From an uncultured bacterium (lineage in GTDB: Bacteria > Auribacterota > Tritonobacteria > UBA1439): a stretch of DNA of 5,535 nt. Both the position numbers and the translations under genes were made by a program. The stretch's first letter is position 1. The number at the start of each line of letters is the position of its first letter. The stretch covers positions 1-5,535 of the forward strand of contig CALLYX010000417.1 in the NCBI GenBank assembly GCA_937858775.1, read 5' to 3'. This document shows positions 1-5,443 of the stretch, piece by piece. The notes below the pieces were generated by a model. It had not been told where the DNA came from. It saw nothing but the letters and a program-made list of their open reading frames with translations, and did no database searches.

Positions 1-75
1 GCGCCGGAGAGTTGGCAGACACGGCGTTGGGACCTCGTGCGGATCGCGGAGGAGATGGGGAGGGGCATGAAGTAG
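1..75 (+). CDS. C-terminal end of a rightward gene, product unknown (partial)
   Basis: In frame 1 the window opens into 24 codons followed by TAG at 73-75. The peptide ends in WDLVRIAEEMGRGMK, which reads like the amphipathic C-terminus of a real protein. About 20 of the 24 sense codons end in G or C, matching the true genes in this window. On the opposite strand the same bases give a Ser/Pro-rich reading with many A/T-ending codons, which argues that the coding strand here is plus. Only the tail is visible, so no family can be named. The gene converges on the leftward gene that starts at 1480. Confidence is limited by the short length. Confidence 0.4.
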   Translation, partial: APESWQTRRWDLVRIAEEMGRGMK

Positions 76-1480
76 GCAGGCGCGCCGGGTCGCGCGCCTC
101 CGCGGGGCGCGCCGCATGTTGTGTCCGCGGCTTATTGCACTCGCCGGCGTCGCCGAGGATCTCCGCGATTTTGTCCAGGTCGGCGTCGTCGATGAGGAGC
201 CGCTCGACGGCGCGCCCCGCCTCGGCGCTCTTTTCCAGCCGGGCGTCCAGATCCTTCTCGCCGCCGGCGGTCCGCCTCTCCATGAGGGCCGCCACGGCTT
301 CGTTCTCCCTCCCCCAGCGCGTGAACGCCTCCGACGCCCGCGGGAAGGCCGCGGAGAGGCGCGGGAGCGACAGGCCGAGGGCGCGGAACCGCGCGGCGAA
401 GACGCCGTCGACCGGCCCAGGCGGTGCGTACGCGCGGGCGTACGCCCTGGCCGCGGCTGGGAGCTCGCGGAGCAGCGCGGCGTCCGCGTACGCGTCGTTC
501 GAGAGGTATTTTTTCAGGATTCCCTCGCACCGCGCGCGCGCCCCCCCCCCTATCCGCTCCCCGGCCATGTCGAGCGCCTGGTGCGCCCTCTTGAGGCACT
601 TCAGCTTGTCGCCCGCGCGCCTCGAGGCGATCATGGCGGACCGCATCCGGGCATACCCGTCGATCCTGAGGAACGAGAGGGGGTACGGCTCCATCAGGCC
701 CTCCATCAGCAGCGCGCCTCGCCGGTCCGTGAAAAGGGCGTTGAACGCGGCGAGCTGCGGCACCATCGCCCTCGATTCCTTCGTGTAGGTTGGCGAGAGG
801 ACGTAGCGCTTCCCGGCGATCTCCGCGACGAAGAAGAGCTGGATCGTAACCAGCTTCAACCCCGGCTCCTCCCCCGGCGTGTAGCGGACGACGTCCGAAA
901 GGAAGGCGTATTTGACGTTGGCGCCTATGGGGAGGATGTTGCGGAAAAGCGTGTTCGGAACGAGCGCGCCGCCAGGCGGGCCGAGGTAGACGACGTAGCA
1001 GTACGGGTCGGAGGAGTCGGCGCTCAATCCGCGCTCCCATTCGAGCTCGCCCGCGAGGCGCGAGGCGAAGGCCCGCCCCTCCTCCGAGGCGGGGTCGAAG
1101 CCGGAGAGGTAGAGGAGAGACCCCCCCCGCTCCGCGCGGGCCGCGGCGGAAGCCCTCGAGACGAACCGCCGGACCCCCTCCGCCGCCCGCGCCGCGTCGG
1201 GAACGGGGCCGAGATCGACGAGGAGGCCGGCGTCGAGATCGAGCCCCCGGCTGTTGAGGCGGAGGAAGCCGGAGCCGTAGAGGAACGGGCTCGCCGCCGC
1301 GCCATCCCCCTCAACCCGGGCGGCGAAGCCGCGGAGAAGCCCCGCCGCGGGTTCGAGCGCCTCCGCGCTGTGGAGCGCCACCTCCGGGCGGAGCGCGTGG
1401 AGGGGCGGAGGGGCGCAGCGGGCTGGGGCCGGCAGGGAAAGCGCGACGGCTATCAGGACCGGACGCGCGCGGGCGATCAT
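1..1480 (-). CDS. Exported protein of unknown function, leftward; no stop codon before the window edge
   Basis: The start is ATG at 1480-1478. It is preceded by a good Shine-Dalgarno (CGGAGGTG, five bases upstream) and a TATAAT box at 1508-1503. Residues 1-22 (MIARARPVLIAVALSLPAPA and on) form a basic then hydrophobic Sec-type signal peptide, so the product should be exported. The frame runs without a stop through protein-like sequence to about residue 450. It includes a mixed alpha/beta segment with YGSGFLRLNSRGLDLDAG (68-85), PYCYVVYLG (159-167) and a strand-rich stretch around residues 175-260. A charged helical C-terminal half follows, containing ALMERRTAGGEKDLDARLEK. After residue 450 codon quality falls and the frame overlaps the plus-strand gene end at 1-75. 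The real stop may lie left of the window, or an indel may hide TAA at 134-132 in the neighbouring frame. I do not recognise a family. A run of ten G on the coding strand (550-541) lies inside the gene, and the frame is maintained across it. Confidence 0.7.
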   Translation of the reverse strand, partial: MIARARPVLIAVALSLPAPARCAPPPLHALRPEVALHSAEALEPAAGLLRGFAARVEGDGAAASPFLYGSGFLRLNSRGLDLDAGLLVDLGPVPDAARAAEGVRRFVSRASAAARAERGGSLLYLSGFDPASEEGRAFASRLAGELEWERGLSADSSDPYCYVVYLGPPGGALVPNTLFRNILPIGANVKYAFLSDVVRYTPGEEPGLKLVTIQLFFVAEIAGKRYVLSPTYTKESRAMVPQLAAFNALFTDRRGALLMEGLMEPYPLSFLRIDGYARMRSAMIASRRAGDKLKCLKRAHQALDMAGERIGGGARARCEGILKKYLSNDAYADAALLRELPAAARAYARAYAPPGPVDGVFAARFRALGLSLPRLSAAFPRASEAFTRWGRENEAVAALMERRTAGGEKDLDARLEKSAEAGRAVERLLIDDADLDKIAEILGDAGECNKPRTQHAARPAEARDPARLPTSCPSPSPPRSARGPNAVSANSPA

Positions 1481-1502
1481 ATTGACACCTCCGCGGGAGC
1501 CG

Positions 1503-1508
1503 ATTATA
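1503..1508 (-). promoter_or_regulatory. -10 box of the leftward gene
   Basis: A perfect TATAAT reads leftward here. It would place the transcript start near 1496 and leave a leader of about 16 nt carrying the CGGAGGTG ribosome site of the gene starting at 1480. No convincing -35 hexamer exists at a 16-18 bp spacing (the best is GAACGC at 1531-1526), and there is no TGN extension, so promoter strength is uncertain. Confidence 0.5.
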
Positions 1509-1630
1509 CACCATGCGCTTCCCCGGCGTTCCCGATCTTTTCCTGCGCCCGCCAAGGGATGGAGTTCACCGCTGGGAACCCGCCCCCTGGGGGCCGGTGG
1601 AGATGCGCCCCCCATGCACTGAATCTTAAA

Positions 1631-1682
1631 ACCGGGCATTTTTGCTTTGCTGGAAATGGGACATTTTAACTGTGCCATTACA
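1631..1682 (-). repeat. Imperfect direct repeats, possible degenerate insertion-sequence end
   Basis: GGGCATTTTTGCTTTGC at 1634-1650 is echoed by GGGACATTTTAACTGTGCC at 1658-1676. Read leftward the block begins TGTAATGGCACAG at 1682. A TGT-type terminus followed by spaced repeats of the AAAATGTCCC kind resembles IS21-type ends, which are known to carry multiple transposase-binding repeats. No transposase gene is in the window, so this would be a solo remnant. What is seen is the repeat pair and the AT-rich island; the insertion-sequence origin is inference. Confidence 0.35.
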
Positions 1683-1698
1683 CCGCCTCCGATTATTT

Positions 1699-1726
1699 TT
1701 GACATCGCCCGCGCTTGTCCTATAAT
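1699..1726 (+). promoter_or_regulatory. Full-consensus sigma-70 promoter for the transglutaminase-like operon
   Basis: The -35 box TTGACA lies at 1699-1704 and the -10 box TATAAT at 1721-1726, with a 16-bp spacer. Both hexamers match the housekeeping sigma consensus exactly. Transcription would begin near 1733, giving a leader of about 48 nt before the ATG at 1781. This placement rules out the TTG at 1715 as a start codon, because it lies upstream of the transcript. Confidence 0.85.
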
Positions 1727-1768
1727 CCCCGCGGGAAGGGGCGCGCCCCCCGGCGGCCCCTTGTCCGT

Positions 1769-1777
1769 GAGGGAGGG
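1769..1777 (+). promoter_or_regulatory. Ribosome binding site deciding the start of the transglutaminase-like gene
   Basis: The purine tract GAGGGAGGG precedes two consecutive ATG codons (1778 and 1781). GAGGGAGG ends 4 nt before the second ATG, while the first ATG directly abuts the tract, so 1781 is preferred. The choice changes the protein by one methionine only. Confidence 0.65.
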
Positions 1778-1780
1778 ATG

Positions 1781-3466
1781 ATGAAAGCGGGGAGCAAGTC
1801 GGGACGGGCGGCGCTCACCGTGACGGCGGTCCTCTCGCTGGGCCTGACGGCGGTCTTCGGGTTCCTCTGGCTGAAGGCGGGCCGGGGCGCGGGCGGCGAG
1901 TCGAAACTCGACATCGCGCTCGAGACGAAGCCCATCCTGATGTCGGCGGCGTACAAGGTATACGCCAAGCCCGAGTTCCAGAACCAGTGGACGGCCCGCG
2001 CCATCGTCCGCAACAGGGGGACCGCCCCGGCGCGCGACCTGAAGATCAGCTACAAGATCGTCGAGTACTGCGACTGGTCGAACTCCCCGGTCTATCCGCT
2101 CGTCATCCCGGGGCAGACGGTGGTGGACCAGTTCTACCCGATCCTATCGAGCAAGGTAACGCAACTCACGAGCGCCGCCCCCGCGAAGCTCATGATGAGG
2201 TGCGTCTATACCGACGCCGCCGGGCGCGAGCGCACGGTGGAGAAAGCGGCGCGCCTGGAGATGCGCGGGCGGAACGAGTTTCTCTTCACGGAGCTCGACT
2301 ACGCCCGGGACATCATGGAGAACTTCGCCGACTTCCACATGAACGACCCGCTCCTGGCCGCCTGGGTGACCAAGGACGACCCGGTGGTGGAACAGTTCCT
2401 CGGCATCGCCCAGCAGGTCGCGGGCGGCGCGGGGGCCGCCATCGGCAACGAGCAGGCGCTCACGCTCATGAAGGCGGTCTGGCTCCTCATGGCCCACAAC
2501 GGCATCGCCTACCAGACGCCCTCCGGGGAATCGAAGAATCTCCAGCAACTCCAGCACGTCAAGTACCCGCGCGACGTGCTGCGGAACAAGTCGGGGACAT
2601 GCATCGACCTGGCGATCGCCTACGCGGCGATCCTCCACTCGGCGGGCCTCCAGCCGCTTCTCGTCAACATCCCCGGGCACTGCTTCCCCGCCGTGAAGCT
2701 CCCGGAGGGAGGGGTCGCGGCCGTGGAGGCGACGATGCTCAAGGGGCCCGGCTCCGCGGCGGCGTTCGAGGAGGCGCTGAAGACGGGGACCAGGGAGCTC
2801 TCGGAACTCAAGCCCGGCGCCTTCACCATCGTGGACGTGCAGGAGATCCGCGAGGCGGGCGTCACCGAGCCGCAGCTTCCCGAGCCGCCGGGCGACGCGA
2901 TGAAGGCGTGGGGGATCCGCAACCCGTTCGCCGAGGGCGGGGGGGCGGGGGAGCAGAAGCGCGAGGAGGAGGCGCGGGCGCCCGCGGCGCGGGGCCGCGA
3001 CGCCGGCGCCGGGCAGGGGGCGCAGATGGCGCCGCTCTCTCACCCGCAGGGCCTCTTCACGGTGATGATCCCGGCCGGGTGGCAGCCGGCGTCCTCCCCG
3101 GACGGCGCGACCATCGGCGCCCAGGATCCGCAGGGGAGGGCGGGGGTAGACGTGACCGCCTATGCCGACCGGTACTACCAGCCCGGCGAGCTCCAGAACA
3201 TCGTCCGCCAGGTCTTCCGCCGCTTCGCGCAGACCATGCCGGATATCTCCGCGGTCGGCAGCTCCGGGATCACCCTCGGCGGGCACCCCGCCGAGATCCT
3301 GGACACCACCTTCACCATGAACGGCGTCCCGTCCCGCGGCTGGGTGGTCGTCTCCATCCAGAACGGGCGCGCGGTGGTTCTCACCACGCGCGCCGCCGCG
3401 CACGACCACGCCGCGTGGGCCCCGACGTTCAACGCCGTCATCTCGAGTTACCGCGGAGGTGCCTGA
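1781..3466 (+). CDS. Membrane-anchored transglutaminase-like protein with C-terminal PsbP/DcrB-like domain
   Basis: The product is 561 residues. Residues 10-31 form a single hydrophobic segment (N-terminal anchor or uncleaved signal), placing the rest outside the membrane. Residues about 43-170 look like a beta-sandwich of the CARDB/Ig type (ARAIVRNRGTAPARDLKISY). A helical region follows, then a transglutaminase-like core with SGTCIDLAIAYAAILHSAG (Cys274), NIPGHCF (His300) and AVEATM (Glu316). The Cys, His, acidic order and spacing fit the papain-like transglutaminase superfamily, which includes peptidases, amidases and crosslinkers. A low-complexity Gly/Glu/Arg/Ala linker (about 385-417) leads to a C-terminal domain (about 421-561, FTVMIPAGWQP) that resembles the PsbP/Mog1/DcrB fold. 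The gene is transcribed from the consensus promoter at 1699-1726, and its stop overlaps the next start (TGATG). Glu rather than Asp as third triad residue is notable. Substrate is unknown; the superfamily call is solid and the terminal domain calls are weaker. Confidence 0.88.
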   Translation: MKAGSKSGRAALTVTAVLSLGLTAVFGFLWLKAGRGAGGESKLDIALETKPILMSAAYKVYAKPEFQNQWTARAIVRNRGTAPARDLKISYKIVEYCDWSNSPVYPLVIPGQTVVDQFYPILSSKVTQLTSAAPAKLMMRCVYTDAAGRERTVEKAARLEMRGRNEFLFTELDYARDIMENFADFHMNDPLLAAWVTKDDPVVEQFLGIAQQVAGGAGAAIGNEQALTLMKAVWLLMAHNGIAYQTPSGESKNLQQLQHVKYPRDVLRNKSGTCIDLAIAYAAILHSAGLQPLLVNIPGHCFPAVKLPEGGVAAVEATMLKGPGSAAAFEEALKTGTRELSELKPGAFTIVDVQEIREAGVTEPQLPEPPGDAMKAWGIRNPFAEGGGAGEQKREEEARAPAARGRDAGAGQGAQMAPLSHPQGLFTVMIPAGWQPASSPDGATIGAQDPQGRAGVDVTAYADRYYQPGELQNIVRQVFRRFAQTMPDISAVGSSGITLGGHPAEILDTTFTMNGVPSRGWVVVSIQNGRAVVLTTRAAAHDHAAWAPTFNAVISSYRGGA

Positions 3467-4101
3467 TGAAGCCACGCCTCTTCCCCCTCGCCGCCCTGCC
3501 GTTCTTCGCCCTCGCGCGCGTCGCCGCGGCGGGCGACGCCGCCATTGCGCAGGTGCAGACGGTCAACTCGACCGAGACGTACTCGATCCTCCCGTGCGGG
3601 GATATAGAGTACTCGTCCGAGATGAAGCTCAACGTGAACGAGTACAACCGGATCAAGTCGCAGAACGTCAATCCGTACCGCCTCGTCCGGGACGTCCGGT
3701 CGGCGGGCGGCTCCGTCTGGCGCGACATCAAGGTCTCGAGCGACGACGCCGCTCACTGTTACCGTGTCGGGGCCGTCATCTCGGGGCTGATGAAGAACAC
3801 GGGGGAGCGCTGGGAGGGGGAGATGACGAAGGGGTACGACTTCGTCAACCTGGCCAACAACGAGATGGCGTTCACCTGCTCCGCCGAGTCCGGCGAGGGG
3901 TACCGGTTCCAGGGGAAGGCGTTCATCAAGCTGCCGCCGGGCGCGAAGGACGCCAGGTGGGACCCGGAGGCGCGCCTCGTGAGCTACCGCCTCCCCTACC
4001 CGGCGCCGGGGAACCCGAAGGCGCGGCTCTACATGGCCGGGACGTTCGTTTTCGGGGCGGTATCCGCCGTGAGCGCCGCGGCGGCCTTCCTGCGACGGTA
4101 G
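3466..4101 (+). CDS. Small secreted protein with C-terminal transmembrane tail, coupled to the transglutaminase-like gene
   Basis: The product is 211 residues. The ATG at 3466 shares its A with the TGA of the upstream gene and follows GGAGG at 3455-3459 with six bases of spacing, so translation is very likely coupled. Residues 1-22 (MKPRLFPLAALPFFALARVA and on) are a signal peptide with probable cleavage after AAA. The central part is beta-rich and contains PCGDIEYSSEMKLNVNEYN, an aspartate pair in SSDDAAHCYRV, GERWEGEMTKGYDF, and IKLPPGAK near the end. The last 24 residues (LYMAGTFVFGAVSAVSAAAAFLRR) are a transmembrane helix ending in two arginines, preceded by the Pro/Gly-rich PAPGNP. This predicts a type I membrane protein with its domain on the outer face. 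I do not recognise the family. Its position implies that it acts with the transglutaminase-like protein, perhaps as partner or substrate; that is inference. Confidence 0.88.
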   Translation: MKPRLFPLAALPFFALARVAAAGDAAIAQVQTVNSTETYSILPCGDIEYSSEMKLNVNEYNRIKSQNVNPYRLVRDVRSAGGSVWRDIKVSSDDAAHCYRVGAVISGLMKNTGERWEGEMTKGYDFVNLANNEMAFTCSAESGEGYRFQGKAFIKLPPGAKDARWDPEARLVSYRLPYPAPGNPKARLYMAGTFVFGAVSAVSAAAAFLRR

Positions 4102-4113
4102 CCCCCCGGCGAA

Positions 4114-4267
4114 ACGAAGGGGCCGGGGGTTTCCCCCCGGCCCTCTCGCTGAACGTCGTTCCTCCGCGCGGCGCGCTACTCCTCGACGGAGAGCGCCTGC
4201 CCGGAGACGACCCCCACGTACTTGAGGTCGTTTATGTCCGTCGTCGCGGTGTCCACCGCCCCGCCCT
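4114..4267. repeat. Copy 1 of a tandem duplication (3' flank and gene end)
   Basis: This segment matches 5381-5535. From 4144 onward it is identical base for base (124 bp) to 5412-5535. Left of that the two copies differ only inside the GC hairpin (C/T at 4123 and a small GG/G plus C-run difference). Homology stops near 4114, where the unrelated 3' end of the rightward operon begins. The period is 1267-1268 bp. Confidence 0.95.
4119..4144. terminator. GC-rich bidirectional hairpin between convergent genes
   Basis: GGGCCGGGGG (4120-4129) pairs perfectly with CCCCCGGCCC (4134-4143) around a TTTC loop, and a G-U pair extends it. It sits 18 nt after the rightward stop at 4101 and 32 nt past the leftward stop at 4176, so it can serve both transcripts. 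Neither side has a proper U tract (leftward it is followed by CTTCGTTTCG), so it may stabilise 3' ends or depend on extra factors. A diverged copy follows the second gene copy at 5386-5411. Confidence 0.6.
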
Positions 4268-5213
4268 CCAGCACGTACGTCCCCGTGGGCATGTCCCGGA
4301 ATTGCGCGTTCTGAAGGATCGGGTATCCTGGGATATCGGGCAGCGCGACAGGCCCCGTCTTGATCCCAAGGTACGGCGCCACCTCGGCCACGAAGCCGCG
4401 CGACTGATCGAGGTAGAGCGTCTCGCCGTTCGGCTGGCGGATCCTCACGAACGGCCAGCACGGCGTATCCGTCTTCGCCACGTCGGCTGTAACGCTGATC
4501 GCGTCGCTCCGCTTGAACGTCGCCCTGTTCGCCTTCACGCTCACCGGCGGGGACCCGATCTCGAAGGCGAAGTTCACCGGCTCGCCGGGCATGATCTCGA
4601 CGGCGTTCCACGTGGTTCCGTCGACGGATGATTGCCCCCCGTGCGGCAACTTATCGTCCGGCTCCGTGCTCACCCTCCCCCAGTGCACGAAACCGTCCGT
4701 ATCGATAGCCGGCATGCGATCGAACTTCGCCTGAACGCTGAGCCAGTAGGTCTTGTCCTTCTCCTGCTGCCACTCCGTTTCGAGCGCCGCCACGTAGCCG
4801 AATACGGCCTGGTAGAATCCTCCCTTGACGGCCGCCTCTCCGGCAAACGCCTGGTTGCACTTCCCGGCCTCGATCTCCGCTTCGTGCTTGATCGCCCCCG
4901 GCACGCCGCCTGCGTCATCGTACATCTTCAGGATGAACGCGGTCGGCTGGAAGGCCGGCGGCGTGTGGTCGGGATGCTTCCCGGCTTCCAGAGGAGAATG
5001 GTAAGTCCCCCACCATCTGACGACCGATATCGGCCGGCCGTCGGTGCACTTCCACGCGTCGGCGACAATACTCTGCCCGCCGGCGTCGGGCGTCTGCGAC
5101 GGCCACTCCACCGAGTCCGTCATCGCGACCGGCCGGATCGTCCCGGCGGCCATGGCGGCGAGGCACGGGACGAACGCCGCCGCGAGGACGGCGAAGATCA
5201 GCGCTTTTTTCAT
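4176..5213 (-). CDS. Secreted two-domain protein, DUF7901-like N-terminal part and Ig-like C-terminal part
   Basis: The product is 345 residues. The start ATG at 5213 follows AAGGAGAGAGATC, a good ribosome site, and opens a clear signal peptide (MKKALIFAVLAAAFVPCLAA) cleaved near residue 23. The frame is open further upstream to 5342 but crosses the promoter, so the longer form is rejected. Mature residues about 30-220 contain EWPSQTPD, VADAWKCTDGRPISVVRWWG (50-69), TYWLSVQAKF (155-164) and PVNFAFEIG (212-220). This order (W-P-D, then VAD-W-C, then WWG, ending in a FAF strand) recalls the DUF7901 family of secreted proteins; I give that from memory without a search. Residues about 224-345 (PVSVKANRATFKRSDAISVT, IRQPNGETLYLD) resemble a bacterial Ig-like sandwich. 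No catalytic motif is visible. A surface or binding role is possible. It converges on the rightward operon, and a second copy lies directly upstream. Confidence 0.88.
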   Translation of the reverse strand: MKKALIFAVLAAAFVPCLAAMAAGTIRPVAMTDSVEWPSQTPDAGGQSIVADAWKCTDGRPISVVRWWGTYHSPLEAGKHPDHTPPAFQPTAFILKMYDDAGGVPGAIKHEAEIEAGKCNQAFAGEAAVKGGFYQAVFGYVAALETEWQQEKDKTYWLSVQAKFDRMPAIDTDGFVHWGRVSTEPDDKLPHGGQSSVDGTTWNAVEIMPGEPVNFAFEIGSPPVSVKANRATFKRSDAISVTADVAKTDTPCWPFVRIRQPNGETLYLDQSRGFVAEVAPYLGIKTGPVALPDIPGYPILQNAQFRDMPTGTYVLEGGAVDTATTDINDLKYVGVVSGQALSVEE

Positions 5214-5297
5214 GATCTCTCTCCTTTCGGATCCGCTGTTCCCACCTATATATATGAACCGCGCGCGCGGGAGACACGTGCGCCGAACTACATTCGG

Positions 5298-5326
5298 ATT
5301 ATATCGGAATCCAGCCGCCGCGGCAA
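5298..5326 (-). promoter_or_regulatory. Sigma-70 promoter of the DUF7901-like gene
   Basis: Reading leftward, TTGCCG (5326-5321) and TATAAT (5303-5298) are separated by 17 bp. Transcription would start near 5291 and give a leader of about 77 nt before the ATG at 5213. The leader holds an alternating (CG) run at 5261-5269 and a TA run at 5247-5255. I see no riboswitch fold in it. Confidence 0.7.
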
Positions 5327-5340
5327 GCCGAGTCGACGGC

Positions 5341-5361
5341 AAAAACCGGCCGAATGGCCGG
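5341..5361 (-). terminator. Intrinsic terminator between the two tandem gene copies
   Basis: On the leftward strand CCGGCC, loop ATTC and GGCCGG form a perfect 6-bp GC stem followed directly by TTTTT (5345-5341). It lies downstream of the second gene copy (stop at 5446-5444) and just upstream of the promoter of the first copy, so each copy appears to be its own transcription unit. The stem is short but of classic form. Confidence 0.7.
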
Positions 5362-5385
5362 ACGGGTTTGACCAGCCCGAACGAA

Positions 5386-5411
5386 GGGGTCGGGGGTTTC
5401 CCCCCGCCCCC
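5386..5411 (-). terminator. Diverged copy of the GC hairpin after the second gene copy
   Basis: GGGG-T-CGGGGG and CCCCCG-C-CCCC flank a TTTC loop, giving six and four GC pairs separated by one T/C mismatch. It lies 33 nt past the stop of the second gene copy and corresponds to 4119-4143. As in copy 1 there is no U tract, but here the U-tailed hairpin at 5361-5341 follows and can complete termination. Confidence 0.5.
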
Positions 5412-5443
5412 TCTCGCTGAACGTCGTTCCTCCGCGCGGCGCG

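Larger units (their letters stand above)
1481..1698. other. Divergent intergenic region
   Basis: This region between the divergent gene starts encodes nothing I can support. It holds the leftward -10 box (1503-1508), an imperfect 21-bp GC palindrome centred on T1588 (ACC-C-GCCCCC around a single T), and an AT-rich stretch at 1621-1682 with two imperfect repeats. From 1620 to 1700 the base composition drops sharply compared with the flanking genes. Any long rightward reading frame across it lacks the codon bias of the real genes. Confidence 0.6.

Noticed and set aside
132..1040. Leftward open frame of 302 codons in another register
   Set aside because: It is an Arg/Gly/Pro-rich shadow of the real leftward frame starting at 1480 and has no ribosome site.
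1561..1600. GC palindrome at 1578-1598 as a terminator
   Set aside because: The loop is a single base, the stem has a C/C mismatch, there is no U tract, and it lies upstream of both divergent genes rather than after a gene.
116..1669. Long rightward open frame of 517 codons opposite the exported-protein gene
   Set aside because: It is antisense to a gene with a signal peptide, Shine-Dalgarno and TATAAT box; its product is Arg/Glu/Gly-rich with no structure, and it crosses the divergent promoter region. Long antisense frames are expected in GC-rich DNA.
1715..1780. TTG start extending the transglutaminase-like protein by 22 residues
   Set aside because: The TTG lies between the -35 and -10 boxes of the promoter, upstream of the transcript start, and the added residues precede an already complete membrane anchor.
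1987..3465. Upstream extension of the small membrane protein's frame to 704 codons
   Set aside because: The upstream part is an Arg/Gly/Ala-rich shadow of the transglutaminase-like gene; the ATG at 3466 has a good ribosome site and begins a signal peptide.
2144..3475. Leftward 443-codon frame opposite the transglutaminase-like gene
   Set aside because: Antisense shadow with Arg/Gly/Leu/His-rich low complexity; no promoter or ribosome site, and the rightward frame has clear domains.
5145..5213. Lipoprotein signal around Cys17 (FVPC) in the DUF7901-like protein
   Set aside because: The residues before the cysteine do not fit a lipobox, and a normal signal peptidase I site follows near residue 23.
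5214..5342. Longer N-terminus for the DUF7901-like protein, starting at 5342
   Set aside because: It spans the TTGCCG/TATAAT promoter, and the signal peptide begins at the ATG at 5213, which has its own ribosome site.
4632..5420. Rightward 262-codon frame opposite the DUF7901-like gene
   Set aside because: It crosses the leftward promoter and terminator, starts inside the gene and has no coherent protein features.
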